From Adiantum capillus-veneris (taxonomy: Eukaryota > Streptophyta > Polypodiopsida > Polypodiales > Pteridaceae), in assembly GCA_014529385.2 (NCBI GenBank), contig CM043958.1, positions 124,270,817 to 124,334,816 of the forward strand: a stretch of 64,000 nucleotides of DNA. Direction: 5' to 3'. A program made the position numbers and the translations under genes. The first letter of the stretch is position 1. Each line of letters starts with the position of its first letter. Positions 46,566 through 57,507 of the stretch are shown piece by piece. A model generated the notes under the pieces. It was given only the letters and a program-made list of their open reading frames with translations, made no database searches and was not told where the DNA came from.

Positions 46566-47642
46566 GTGGCAAAGCATGATCCATTGCAATGGGATGACAA
46601 GTGTGAAGAAGTGTTTCAAGAGGTGAAAGAGGTGTTAGGGGGGTTGTCAGCCATGCAGGCTCCTGATTGGGAGAAGGTGTTTTATGTAAATCCATTAGTA
46701 GGGGATGATGCCAATGGAGCCATGCTATTGCAAAAGGGGAAGGGCAGCCATTATATGAGGCCAATGTATTGTGCAAGTCGAGTGAAGTTGGTAGCAGAGA
46801 GAAAGTTCTCGGAAGTAGAGCTAGTGATGGCCAGTGTAATATTTGCTTGTCAACGATTTCGTCATTACTTGCTACCACGACCTTTTGTTTTCTTGACGAG
46901 CTATGCTTTTTTGCCACAGTTAATTAATGGCGCTAACATGTCAAATGTGGTCAAGAAATGGGTAATTGAACTGCAAGAGTTTGAGTTCTCTTTTCTAGTG
47001 GAAGATAGTACAAGGGCTACCCTAGCTGATTTGTTGACCTACAAGGAGAATCCCATCCTTGTTAAGGAAGAGGTGGTGAGAAAGGTAGTTGAAGAAGTGC
47101 CACAGATCAGCAATGCACATGTTTTGTTCTTTGATGGCTCATACAGAAAGATCCATGATGCCGCTTCAGGGGATATAACACTTTATGATCCAGAGGGGAA
47201 GCTAGTATGCAAGAGAGGGTTCAAATTGGATGCTCATAGTAACAATGAGGCTGAATATTCTACATTGGAAGCTGGATTACACATTTGTTTGAAGCATGGG
47301 GTTAGAAGGTTGAGCATAAAAGGTTATGCCTTGTTAGTTGTGAAGCAAGTGCTAGGTGTGTGGAAGAGCAAGAACACCTCATTGAAGCAAATGTGCTTCA
47401 GAATTAAAGGCCTCTTAAAAAAGTTTGAGGCGTGGAGCATCAGACACATTGAACGTGCTAACCTGGATGGAATTCTGCATAAGTCAAGGGTCAATGGATT
47501 GCATCTTAAATTATATCATGCCAGGTTAATGATGGTCAAGCAAGATGAGTTGTTCGTGGATCAAGCAGTGTTGGTGAAGGATGAGGAGATTTGTGACGTT
47601 GCGAGTCTCGTATCGCTTTTTGCTGCTGCTGATCATGAATGA
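46566..47642 (+). pseudogene. G3 RNase H plus second (archaeal-type) RNase H
   Basis: A clean 358-codon frame. Residues 1-110 are the gypsy RNase H (LQWDDKCEEVFQEVKEVLGG, PMYCASRVKLVAERKFSEVE), with the expected catalytic Asp region reading VNPLVGDDANGAM. Residues 175-310 form a second RNase H of the RVT_3/archaeal type: FFDGSYRK (Asp), AHSNNEAEYSTLEAGLH (Glu), then ALLVVKQVLG, where the family has a catalytic Asp in G-D-S-x-L-V; here it is GYALLVV, so that Asp is Tyr. The final Asp region (HIERANLDGILHKS) is also irregular. A 45-residue tail ends DVASLVSLFAAADHE. No integrase zinc or D-D-E motif follows. Confidence 0.88.
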
Positions 47643-47650
47643 TCTAGCAG

Positions 47651-47668
47651 GCTAGGGGATGGGAAAAT
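47651..47668 (+). other. Purine tract before the G3 3' LTR
   Basis: A GCTAGGGGATGGGAAAA-type purine-rich stretch just before TGTCAGGAG. It is interrupted by two pyrimidines and weaker than the PPTs of G1, G2 and G4. Confidence 0.55.
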
Positions 47669-47670
47669 TA

Positions 47671-48828
47671 TGTCAGGAGTTTTTTGAAGCAAGGGATTGC
47701 GCATATGTACATACACATGCATGGTGCATCGAATAAAGGATTGCCCATTTTCCTTAGCCAGGTGGTTACGTGGGGCCCACATGTGTACAGGTAGGACAAG
47801 GTGTACATAGTGTATCGATTTTCACTATTACCAGTACTAGTGTGTTTTTTCTACAATAATGAGGAGTTGGTAGCGCGTAAAACTTCTCGAGGAAGCTATC
47901 TGCGGGCCGACGACATGAGGTAAGCAGATGCGTCAGATGGCATCTAGTGGCGTCAGGAGGGCGAATGGGGTTAATACTTGCACGCGGAGAAGTACGAACA
48001 CAATGTGGGTGTTTTCTTGTGAGAATTATGCAGAAAGTTCATCATGAGGACCATCTTTTGGGGCCACTTTACATGGTGACGGGATGCATTATTGGAAAAA
48101 GTTGAGTGCCAGGTGTGCGGATGGATGCAAAAAGGTGACAACTATGCACTGCGAGGTCAGTTTTTGGCATGTTCGGGGTCTGTTTGAGGTCATCTAAAAG
48201 GCCAAGGGTGCCCAAATAATAAAGCTAAGTGTGGGAACTGAAAAAAATGAGAGAAGACAAAAAAAACGTGGAGAGAAGAGGAGGAACACCCGCAGGTGTG
48301 TTTTTGGTGTTTTTGGAGCTTGTTTTGGCCCTAAACTGCTCATGCGAGGTCGGATTTGAGCACTTTGACATTGTAGTTTGGGATTTTGGGCTGTTCTGGA
48401 CGCGACGGCGCTGTCCATTTTGCCAAATTCCTCATTCTTTTTCTGCTGTTTTGGCTATGTAAGTTTCTCCTATGAGCGAAGCTTTTGCTCCAATTTGTGA
48501 TTGTATCTGGTACATTTTACCCATATTGTGTGAGCTATTTGCCCCATTGGTGTTGGTCCAAGCTCATTTGTATCTAAATATCAGAAGTTCTCCTCTTTTG
48601 AGCTGAGTTTTTGGGTGTGTGTGTGTGTGTGTGTGTGTGTGTCTATGTGGAGTGGGCAAGTGGATAGTCTCTCTCCTCTCACTCCACTGGTGTGTTCCCT
48701 GTCTTGGCCAGGTGTGTTGTGTAAGCCGAGTGGTTCCCCATAGTGTGTGTGTGTGTGTGTGTGTATCTTCCCAAGAGTGTGTGTTGGGTTGTTATAGAGG
48801 CATTCTATGTGTTTCCATCCCGCTCACA
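47671..48828 (+). repeat. 3' LTR of G3 (1158 bp)
   Basis: Matches 41354-42476. It is about 35 bp longer, largely through two GT-repeat expansions at about 48617-48642 and 48746-48764. Point differences between the two LTRs are scattered, roughly 5% by eye, so the insertion is not very recent. Confidence 0.92.
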
Positions 48829-49155
48829 ACGTGCATTCAAAGGGTATTAAAAAAACCCCTTTACTTACATAAGGTAGTAAAATGACCCCTTTTTCTTGAA
48901 AAACTTATGGGTTTTTCTCTAAAATCAATTAAAAAAACCCCGTCTTTACTATAATCCTATCAAAATTTTAAAATTTTGGCAATTAAAAAACCTGTTCATT
49001 TGAACTCACGAGCTAACTTACATGTCTAAGAGGTGAACCCCCTGAGGTCATCTATGGTGAAGGGAGGTTGGTTCTTCTATGGAGAAGGGAGGTTTCGAAG
49101 TAGAGAAGGGAGGTTTTAAACCTCTACTTCAATAGGTATTTGGAGGGAAAAGTGG
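48829..49155. other. Right flank of G3
   Basis: AT-rich DNA with several AAAAAACCCC-type stretches. No gene supported. Confidence 0.4.
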
Positions 49156-49400
49156 ACTTGAAGAAGGAGATCTAGGTTTCATAGCTAGAGAGGAGAGAGG
49201 TTGCAACCTTGGAGAGAAAAAAGAGGAGAGAGAGACTTGAGGAAGAAGATGTAGATCTTACAGTTGGAGGAGAGAGATAGCAGCCTTGCAGAGAGTAAAG
49301 AAGAGAGAGAGTCTTGAAGAAGGAGATGCAGAGTCTCATAGTTGGAGGGGAGAGAGGATATAGACAGCATACTTGGAGAGAGTAAAGAGGAGAGAGAGAA
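49156..49400. repeat. Three-copy 77-79-bp purine-rich tandem repeat
   Basis: Units start at 49156, 49235 and 49312, each with CTTGARGAAG at the start, a CATAG/ACAGTTGGAG centre, CAGCNTTG-like sequence and a GAGAGAGAG end. The minus frame at 49409-49185 is open only because the repeats keep it so (Leu/Ser-rich). Confidence 0.85.
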
Positions 49401-51430
49401 GGTCAACACGTTTTTTGAAAGACCCCCTTTTTGGGAGGGAGGGGAAAGGAGTCAGCAACCTCTAGAGAGAGAAAGAGTAGAGTTTTACCCTAACTTTTTG
49501 GAAAAAGTTCATTTTTTTCAATTTTCTCCTTCTATTAATAAAGAAAAGACCCCTCCACCTCTAGGCCTATGAGTTTGACCACTCACTTTTAGGACCTGCC
49601 ACACCCACCATTTTAGTCCACATGGCAATCCCTGAGTTGTTCATTTCTTAATCTCATTTTTAATCCCATGGCAAATAAAGAGGCCCTCCTACACCCCAGT
49701 CCCTTCCTTATGGTAATCTTGCACAAAGAATGGTTAATAACTCACACACATGAAGTAATATTGGTGATCTAAATACACTTATCAAAAATTATATTCAAGG
49801 TTTTGATTTTTCTAAGTGGGTTTCCTCATTTGGTGAGTCTATATAGTGGTTCTCCAAGGAGCCCGGAGTCCAATTTTTTTGAATAAGTGCAATGGGTAGC
49901 AAGATGTATTTTGACCAAGTCTCTTTCTTCAGGATAAATTTCCACATGAGACATCACAGAGAAAATGCTCTAAATGATGTTTTTGATATCTAATTTAAAG
50001 GGTTCAACCTAATTCATAGAGGATTAGAAAATGTGGTCAAAATAGTGTCCCTATCGCCTACGTTACATGAAAGCAAAAAGTAATTTTATGCATCTACATG
50101 GTCATATTCATATATCATCATACTTAACATGATGAAAAAAGCATGGAGCATCCTTGTACACATATTGAAAACCCATACCTATCTATCTATACATAAAAAG
50201 AAACATTTGAGAGCATAGTTTCTTGAAAAATGAAAGTAGAGAGAGAAAGAGATGACAGCCATGGAGTTTATAGATTCTTACCATGATCAAGAATTAATTA
50301 CCCGTGGTTGGAAAGCTACTTGCTTTACCACAAGAGAGCGGTGATGAGAGCTACATAGAGGATTTCACCATGAAGTTGATGTAGAGCACGTACATCGTGA
50401 AAAGAGAAGAGAATATAGTACGCAAGTAGAGAGAAGAAGTTCTTCTTAATCTTCTTTCCATGAACAAGAGAGAAAGAAAATCTTACGGAGATGGTGATGG
50501 AGAGCTTACACCACTCCAAATAATACGTACATAGAGTTTTGTGGCATTTTATGCAACTGTCGGCACTAAAAACTAAGCACTATTGCCGTTTATATGCAGC
50601 TTTTGCCAAGACGGAGTGTGCTCCAAGCCAAGAAGTGGAACCCCCTCTTTTGTGAGACTTAGAAAATCTAGTTTTTCCTGCAAAAATTAAATCCCCAAAT
50701 AGCATCTAGCAACTAATGAGACCGTAAATGAACTAGACCGCATTGTGGTGTCCCGGTGTATTCATGATACTCATCGTACTGCCTCGGTGTAATTTTAGTT
50801 CCTCTTTTTATAAAAATACTTATCCTAAAATTTCATTTAAATCCCTTTTTTTACCATATGTCCATTTTTCATCCAAACGGTGACTAAAACTAATGTTTTA
50901 GTTTTTGGCTATTTTAAAAAGCACATTGCTTTTCAAAAACGTCAAAAATCTAGAAAAGCTAAAAGTATCATAACAAGAAAAAAGAAAAAGTTAAAATTGA
51001 ATTATGGCTTCCCTTTGTCCACCCGAATTGGGAAATGGACTCACTTTTTATTGAAAAGTGTTAAAAAGCATGAAAATAAAAAAAATAGTGCAAAAAGCAT
51101 TTTAAAAGTATTTTTTCACAAAATTGAACCATATCTTCACTTAAACTCGTAGATTAAAGATCTGGCCCTGTTTTTTACCAAAAACACCGACAAGCAAGAA
51201 ATGTTTTTCCAAATTTGAACCACAAACGTTCGTCTGACCTATAAGAATGTGAAAATGACCTTGCTTTTCATTTAAAACCTTACAATATTGCACAACAAGC
51301 ATCCTAAACCAGAAATTTTTTTGGAGCATACATTGAAATCCATTCTTCTTATTTTAAAAGGGACCCAATAATCCAAGAACTTACATCCTTCCACACTTGA
51401 AAACTTTGACATTTCCTGGCCTCAGCATGA
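49401..51430. other. About 2 kb without a recognisable feature
   Basis: AT-rich DNA. Frames at 50325-50519 (minus), 50880-51152 (plus, Lys-rich) and 51141-51329 (minus) have no domains. I see no promoter, RNA gene or element boundary. Confidence 0.4.
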
Positions 51431-51758
51431 AGTCTAGATAATTATGTCACAATATATCATCACTTTTCCAAGTAGCATCCCTTCCAAGATAAGTTGACCA
51501 TTTGACAAGGTGCTACTGATCATAAAGAGGCTTTTCCTACATTGAAGAATTGCTAAAAGCAAGGTTTGGTGGTACAAAAAAAGGACCAATTTTTTTCTCC
51601 ACCTTATTGGTACCAATGAAAAAGTGGGGACCGATAAAATTTTTGCAATTTGTGTCAAAACTTATCAAAATTTAAATTTTTATGTTCTTCTTTCAAAGAT
51701 GTATCCAATGATGTAAAACATGGTACGTGATTTCTTTTGAGACTTATCAAAGGTACTA

Positions 51759-52072
51759 TCAAGGATACCAAAGTTTTGTACCACCAAACCCCCCTTTTAT
51801 CCTAATAGTTTCACGATGTATTTCAAAAATACCATCAGTCAAAGTAGATAACAAAGAATCATCAAGAATGTGATTTGGGTCGGATATATACTTCTTAAGT
51901 ACGCTAACATAAAACACATCATGTATCTTGATATGAGGCGGTAACAATAAATTGTAAGCTTGTCATTGATTCTTTTTGTGATGACAATATGTCCAAAATA
52001 TCTTGCATTAAGGTTTCTGCATTTACCCATTGACACAGAGCTATGTTTAGGCTTCAGTCTCAAAAATACCAT
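51759..52072 (-). pseudogene. G5 integrase C-terminal domain
   Basis: Two overlapping minus frames form one domain across a frameshift: LRLKPKHSSVSMGKCRNL (near 52060) then LPPHIKIHDVFYVSVLKKYI and DPNHILDD (near 51940-51870). The H-x-V-F-H-V-S-x-L-K-x-Y pattern is the conserved tail of TY3-type integrases. A full chromodomain is not evident after it. Confidence 0.75.
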
Positions 52073-52199
52073 ATCCTCTTCTTCAAATTGTTGAATAGAT
52101 TGTATAGGATTAGTTGTCTATCTTGAGTAGTCTTCATATCTTGGCATATAAGACTGCTCTATAATTTATTTCACAATGCTTGAACCCTTATGAGTGGGT

Positions 52200-52680
52200 T
52201 TGTCCCTTTAAATGAATTAAGGTACTCTTGCCCATATATCACTTAAAAAGAAGACATCCTAGTTGTACGTCGAAGTATAAATATATGGCCCACTTACTTT
52301 GCTCATGTAGACAATAAGCTCATAGCATGTTTTCAATAATTTGATTGGTTCTCACCGTTTAGCTATTGGTATGAGGATGATAAGCAGTATTAAAGACAAA
52401 TTGGGTTCCCATGGTTGAGAATAAAGCTTTCCAAAGATTTGAAGTGATTTGTGTATCACGATAAATAATTATATAGAGAGATAAACCATGATACATAAAG
52501 ACACCTTTCATGAAAACTTGACCTATATCCTTAGCCATACATATTGTCTTGACAGGAAATAAATGAGGCATTTTTATAAGCATATGAATGACCACAAGAA
52601 TAGAATCGAATCCTACAGATGTAGGAAGTCTTGTAATGAAATCCATGGAGATTCATTCCAATTTCATTTGTGGCACACCT
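52200..52680 (-). pseudogene. G5 integrase core (broken)
   Basis: The motif series is WMDFITRLPTSVGFDSILVV (first catalytic Asp), VFMYHGLSLYIIIYRDTQIT with the second Asp in the RDTQITSNLWKALF segment, and FNTAYHPHTNS. After that the family has Q-T-E-R-x-N; here the Gln codon is a TAA stop and the Glu is Val (TVRTNQIIENML), so the third catalytic residue is gone. ADxT-type substrate contacts were not examined. The domain would have joined element cDNA to host DNA. Confidence 0.85.
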
Positions 52681-52740
52681 GCAATTTGATAAAGCTTACT
52701 AGGGTATCAAACTCTCTCAGCTTTCAAGCATCTTGTAACA

Positions 52741-53002
52741 TAGTGAGACGGTCCGAGGTGAGCAACAAGAGAGGTGACCTCTAAACACCCCTCAAGTCTC
52801 CGGTGCTGCTCAATTGGGGTTGGGAGAACCACAAGTAAGAGTAAACAATAACAAACCCACAACTAAACAAGTAAAGGGGCAACACCTAGTTATGGGATGC
52901 AAACTAGGATGCAAGAGAGATTTTGTCACAACTAAGAAGAGGCACAACAAAACACACACAAGCAATCTCACACCAAATGGAGCAGAGAGAGCTAGAGAAA
53001 AG

Positions 53003-53044
<42 letters not shown>

Positions 53045-53120
53045 TGGAACTTTCATAATACCTTTTTTGTGACTTGCAGATGGAGATGGTTTGTTATGAT
53101 GCTATCCTAGAGCTTGTATG
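52741..53120. repeat. Dispersed repeat X (uninterrupted copy)
   Basis: Matches 53599-53783 followed by 63173-63345. Shared blocks include GACCTCTAAA, CACCTAGTTATGGGATGC, GAGAGATTTTGTCA and AGAAGAGGCACAA. A (GA)18 run at 53006-53041 is present here but nearly absent in the other copy. It gives the pre-insertion sequence of the G4 target. Confidence 0.9.
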
Positions 53121-53598
53121 AAATAGAACGACAATATTTGGTGATGCAAGAATTTCTACTACTCTTTGAGCACCAACCATGAACACCATACATTGTTGAA
53201 AATGAATCTTTCTACTAATTGCAGCGTTTATTCTAATGTGTGGAGTGAAATGGAAGGAAAAAACCTCTGTTCCTACACCATTATCCATGATTTATGCATG
53301 ACATAATTCTTAAAACAAAACAAAAATATATACATCCAAACTAAGGTCGTATCTGATGAAAGGAAAATAAAAGATTTATCAAAGAGTATATTTAAGCCAA
53401 CCTAAAAGGCCTAAAATTCTACAAATTACATGTTGAAATTGCAACGTAGTACTAACAATGATGTGTACCTTTTGCCTTGCAATGAGCATGAAGGGATCAT
53501 ACTAATTTTTGTGATTCATGCAAACTACTTGATTACTCTAAAGGCTGAGTATTCACAACAACATACACAAGCCCTCCTTCGTGGGGGCACCCAAATTG
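53121..53598. other. Spacer between repeat copies
   Basis: No gene is supported. The plus frame at 53430-53681 runs into the next repeat copy and includes RGTQIEAVRGKKQERR; it shows no named domain. Confidence 0.4.
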
Positions 53599-53783
53599 AG
53601 GCGGTCCGGGGCAAGAAACAAGAGAGGCGACCTCTAAATGCCCCTCAAGGCTCTCGTGCTACTCAAATAGGTCTGGAATAACCACAAGCAAGAGAAAAAA
53701 ACAACAAACCCACAACAAAACAAGTGAAGCGACACCACCTAGTTATGGGATGCGAACTAGGACACAAGAGAGATTTTGTCAAC
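53599..53783. repeat. Dispersed repeat Y, left part (interrupted by G4)
   Basis: The left half of the second copy of repeat X. It ends GAGAGATTTTGTCAAC where G4 begins; the continuation is at 63173. Confidence 0.88.
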
Positions 53784-54734
53784 TGTTGCGAGAGCGAATC
53801 ACACCACCCATAAAGTGCATGCAACACAATCTATAGCAACATAATGTCAATCGAGGACACAGATTACACGATAGGCACATAGAGGAAATCTCTTCAGCTT
53901 GTCACACTGAGACCATCCTACACATACAACACTCTGGAAGGTAAACCAAACCACAATCTAGAATCTCACTGCTCTCAATTACGCCACCCACCTACATACA
54001 CACAAATGGAAGGAAACTCACTAAACCATACCAGAATTGTACGGAACTTAAGTAACACCATCCCCTCACTAGGATACACTTGTACCAAAGCCTCTACACC
54101 CAAAACCCTAGCTCTAAACCCATCTGCCCAAAACACGTATAAAGACAGAGGCAAATTCTAAAAGTGCAGGAAACTGAATTCTATGAGTACCTATGCATAG
54201 CTTACACTGCTACAATTCTAATGACTACTTGCAGGCCATAAAACAAATAGCATTTGATATAGTTACAACCACAAATAGCTCGTAGAATCATATGCGCGTT
54301 GACTTCGTTCCGTGAGGTATGCTTGGCATTGTCGCATAGCTCTTGCTGCGGAGGCTAGCACAATGGTGCAGTCAGATCTTCAATGTGATGAATGAGCGGG
54401 GATAGCACCAAGATGAAGATTACGCTCTCTCTCTTCCTCTCTCACACGCAGTAGATGGTATCGCTAAAACTTATGATTATGATTAAAGTTGTCTTTAGAA
54501 AATGACCTAGGTACCTTATATACTAAGGTTACCTAAGGTTAACCAAAAATAGAGTTTGAGCGGTCCAACGGCTTGGTATCTACAATCCGGAAGTGCCGTT
54601 GCACCCCGGCTTCTGCAACTAGACTAGCTGCTTATTATAAATGATGTTTTTGACCATTATCCTTAGCATTCCATAACTCTCAAAAAAATAAGGCTTTGTT
54701 GAGTTATGTCCTATTGTTGACCCAGCCGTCAACA
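53784..54734 (-). repeat. 3' LTR of G4 (951 bp)
   Basis: On minus it starts TGTTGACGG after the PPT and ends CGCAACA. It aligns over its full length with 62226-63172, roughly 85-90% identical by eye, indicating an old insertion. Ends TGTTG...CAACA form a 5-bp terminal inverted repeat. Confidence 0.93.
54515..54522 (-). promoter_or_regulatory. TATA box in the G4 3' LTR
   Basis: TATATAAG on minus, about 212 bases into the LTR, conserved in the other LTR. Confidence 0.5.
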
Positions 54735-54748
54735 CTCCCCCCCTCCGC
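54735..54748 (-). other. Polypurine tract of G4
   Basis: CGGAGGGGGGGAG on minus, immediately before the TGTTGAC of the 3' LTR. Confidence 0.85.
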
Positions 54749-55860
54749 GTTCATGTCTTCCCTATCATAACCTAGTTTTTGATGTTGGTGTGGTCTTTGT
54801 TGTCATTTTGTTGATGTAAAGAAAGTATAGGTTCTAGCCTTTGCACGAGCTCGTCTTGTTTGTTCAATCCGATGTACATAGTCTTCACATGATTCATGAT
54901 GACAAACGAGTCTGCCATTTTTTTTTCTTTCTCATTTTAAGAAACAACTTCTACAATCTGTAGAAATTTAGTGATTGGCTTTCAAATACTCTGAGCCAAT
55001 GACAACTTTGTAAGGATTCTATAAAAAATTTATGGCTAAAGCTTCAACTTCTTTAGGCCAAGTTGCACTCCAATGCAAAGTCTATTTGTCAGGCCCAATC
55101 TCGAAAGTTTTTTTTTTCTTTTACCTTTGGGTTTAAAACCCATGTCCACCAGCATTCCATTCTCTTTATCAAGGACAAGATATGTAACCCTGCAAAAGTT
55201 GGTTTGTCTATCATTTGTGTCTCTTCCTTGTCATTGAGGACTTGTTTGTTCCTACATCAAGGTGATCAAAGCTGCATTTACCACTGTTAGATTTTGCGTG
55301 CTTTGTAAGTCATTATACTGCTTGTACTTGATACATGACTTAATTAAGCCCGACAAACCCAAGTTAGTAACTTTCTTCAAAAGGGATGTATCATACATCA
55401 TTCGTCATCGATGAGCTATCATTGTCCATATTTCCCCAAAATTCATATACATGATTTACAAGGTATGTAGATGGCTATCATGGCTTCAAATTTGAAAAAA
55501 TTGCATCTTTGGCTACCGATTAGACTCTTTTTTTTTTCTTGAAACCCTTAGCTTGTACTCTCTATGCACAAATTTCTCATAAATTTTTTCTTGATTTGGA
55601 CATGTATTTGGCACTTTTTGGACTTCAGCCTAAGAAATGACTGATGGGCATCATTGGCACCTTCTGGCTGCCAAACACATGTAGAATCAATGATGATGAT
55701 AAAAATTGGGCCTGATCCATGGTTGCTCCTGCAGACATCTATCACGATAGATGACTAAATTGTCTTCTTACCACCCTTATTTTGTTTTTCACTACTATTA
55801 GTCCCTTTTGTTTGTGAGGCTTCATTAAGTCACATACAAGATAGAAGAATACAGTATAAA
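54749..55860. other. 3' non-coding region of G4
   Basis: Between the last readable coding sequence and the PPT. The minus frame at 55745-55548 has no domain. No polymerase motifs were found on either strand. Confidence 0.5.
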
Positions 55861-56060
55861 GATCTACTCCTTGTATATGGCCTTGTCCTCGCATGAAGTG
55901 TCTGATGGAAACTTTACACTTGATGACTGCTTTCGTTTACTCACATGGCCAACTTCCTTTGTCCTTGAAGACCTTTTCCTGTATCTTCCTCTCTTTGTAC
56001 TGCTCAACATCTCTTCACTCTTTTCTTCATCTGGATTATGGAATTTTCTTGCTTTTTTGA
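55860..56060 (-). pseudogene. Basic Ser/Lys/Arg-rich tail segment of G4
   Basis: On minus, the frame overlapping 56060-55860 reads as a charged tail with DEEKSEEMLSSTKRGRYRKR followed by SKRKQSSSVKFPSD, ending at a stop. The plus frame over the same DNA (55871-56083) is its shadow. It could be the C-terminus of the W-x-P-K protein. The function is unknown; the basic patches would suit nucleic-acid binding or nuclear entry. Confidence 0.4.
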
Positions 56061-56698
56061 AACCCTCAAAAATAACGAAATAAAACCAAAAATCAACTCA
56101 GCAAAAAGGGAAAAAATTATTCAAATAGAAATATAAACACTATGTACACTATACACACATCCCTAGGGGCTCATATATGGCTTTTGTCCCCGTAATCCTC
56201 TCGTAACTCTACTATGAGGGCATATACTTTGAGTTTTGTCAAAGAATTATCACAATGAAATGCAACTCACAAAACATTTCCCTCTAATATTCATATATTA
56301 GGTCCGCATTTAGAATGCCTCCCCCCCTCCTATTTGGAGCCCTCCTTGACAACAGGGAATTGCCAAGGTTATGTGTTGTGCTTGGGCAATCAAAAAATGT
56401 GCCTATGCAGGCCTTGTAATGTAGCCCTATTATGCATACACAATCAATGCATGGAAAAGATTTATGTTGTGCAAGATGTGGGTATAAGAAATTTTCTTAT
56501 TGGCATTTGTTGGTGAGGCTTCCTATTCAAACCAATGTGATTTTCGTTGAAGCTCATGTGCCACTTGCTTGATTGAAGGTTGTAGAGATTTTCAAAGGCC
56601 TACTTATTTGTTCGGTGTCTCTTTGGAATCCAGTTTAGCCCTATGGTTGGTTTTCACATTTGGCATTGTTCCTCAGAGTGGGTTCTCTTCTATTTGTA

Positions 56699-57507
56699 CT
56701 ATAACCGTAGGAGGAATTGAAAGAATTCAAGCGACGGTGCAGTAGGTTTATTGGTTTCCTTTGGGACCCACTTCTTTGTTATTACTAGTTGTTTCATTAA
56801 TGTTGCTTGTTTGGAAACCCATACTTGTCCCTGCTTTGTTTGTATTTGAAGAGACTTCTTTGGGATCCACCTTGTCTTTGTGTGAGTCTTCAACAGTCTT
56901 TGCTTAAGCTCTTGTGCGCTTGGTTGAGGATGATATTTAGGCTTTGGGAGTTGAGAATTTAACCGCTTCAGAATCCACATGAACTCCTGACCTCTTTGTG
57001 CTTGAGTCAACTTCTTTGGAACCCAATTCCGATTTGTGAAAGCTTGCAACTTTGGGATTTGCTTAAATGTTCCTTCAGGCATCAACTGTTTTTTTTTCGG
57101 CATTGGATCTTGTGATTTTTCATCAGACATCTTCATCTTCTTGATCCATACCTACTTTTGGCCAATCTGGCTCTTTGGTATCCAGATTTGTCGAGATTTT
57201 TGGTTTTGACTCTTTGTTCTTTTCTTTTGGCGTTCTTTGGTTGTCATGGAAGCTGATGGTGATAGCGATGACCTGAGTTGCTGGTAGGGGATGTCATAAG
57301 AATCATCACTATCGCTGCTATCCTTAGTACGGTTGATTCTAGCACTTTTTCTTTGTGGTCTGGCTGGCTATGGAAAGTGACTTTTTTCTTGGTCTTGGGT
57401 TGTTGTTTTTGGGATGACTTGGGTATCCACTTGATTACATCGTTGGTAGCTCGTTGACATGGATGTGTTCTTTTTGGATGAGTCTTTTCTTCATGTATGG
57501 GAACCAT
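56699..57507 (-). pseudogene. W-x-P-K repeat protein of G4 (broken)
   Basis: Two frames joined by a frameshift (57507-57244 and 57136-56699). Trp-(Val/Ile)-Pro-Lys or a near variant recurs at roughly 20-60-residue spacing: WIPKSSQKQQ (57430), WIPKSQIGQK (57195), WVPKKLTQ (57020), WILKRLNS, WIPKKSLQ (56865), WVSKQATL and WVPKETNK (56760). The spacers are rich in Gln, Lys, Pro and Thr. No enzyme motif is present. The same motif occurs in G1 at 19117-19565, so it is a family trait. It does not match a domain I can name. Confidence 0.6.

Larger units (their letters stand above)
41354..48828 (+). mobile_element. G3: LTR retrotransposon with two RNase H domains and no integrase
   Basis: Complete from LTR to LTR, 7475 bp: left LTR 41354-42476, PBS-like site, leader with a 7-bp minisatellite, gag 43562-44461, protease and start of reverse transcriptase 44477-45976, rest of reverse transcriptase 45977-46544, RNase H plus a second archaeal-type RNase H 46566-47642, a purine tract, and right LTR 47671-48828. 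Gypsy family is supported by protease and RT motifs. A second RNase H after the first is typical of the Tat group of plant gypsy elements. No integrase can be found: only 28 bases separate the last stop from the right LTR. A clear 5-bp target duplication was not found (AACAT on the left, ACGTG or AACGT on the right depending on the end chosen). Confidence 0.88.
51430..52700 (-). mobile_element. G5: gypsy integrase and C-terminal fragment
   Basis: Only the 3' part of a pol gene is present. On minus, integrase (52680-52200) is followed by a C-terminal tail (52072-51759). No reverse transcriptase, LTR or PPT is visible nearby. The tail resembles that of TY3-like and chromovirus-type integrases. 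Many stops show it is a remnant. Confidence 0.7.

Noticed and set aside
49185-49409. 74-codon Leu/Ser-rich minus frame
   Set aside because: Open only because it runs through the three-copy purine-rich repeat.
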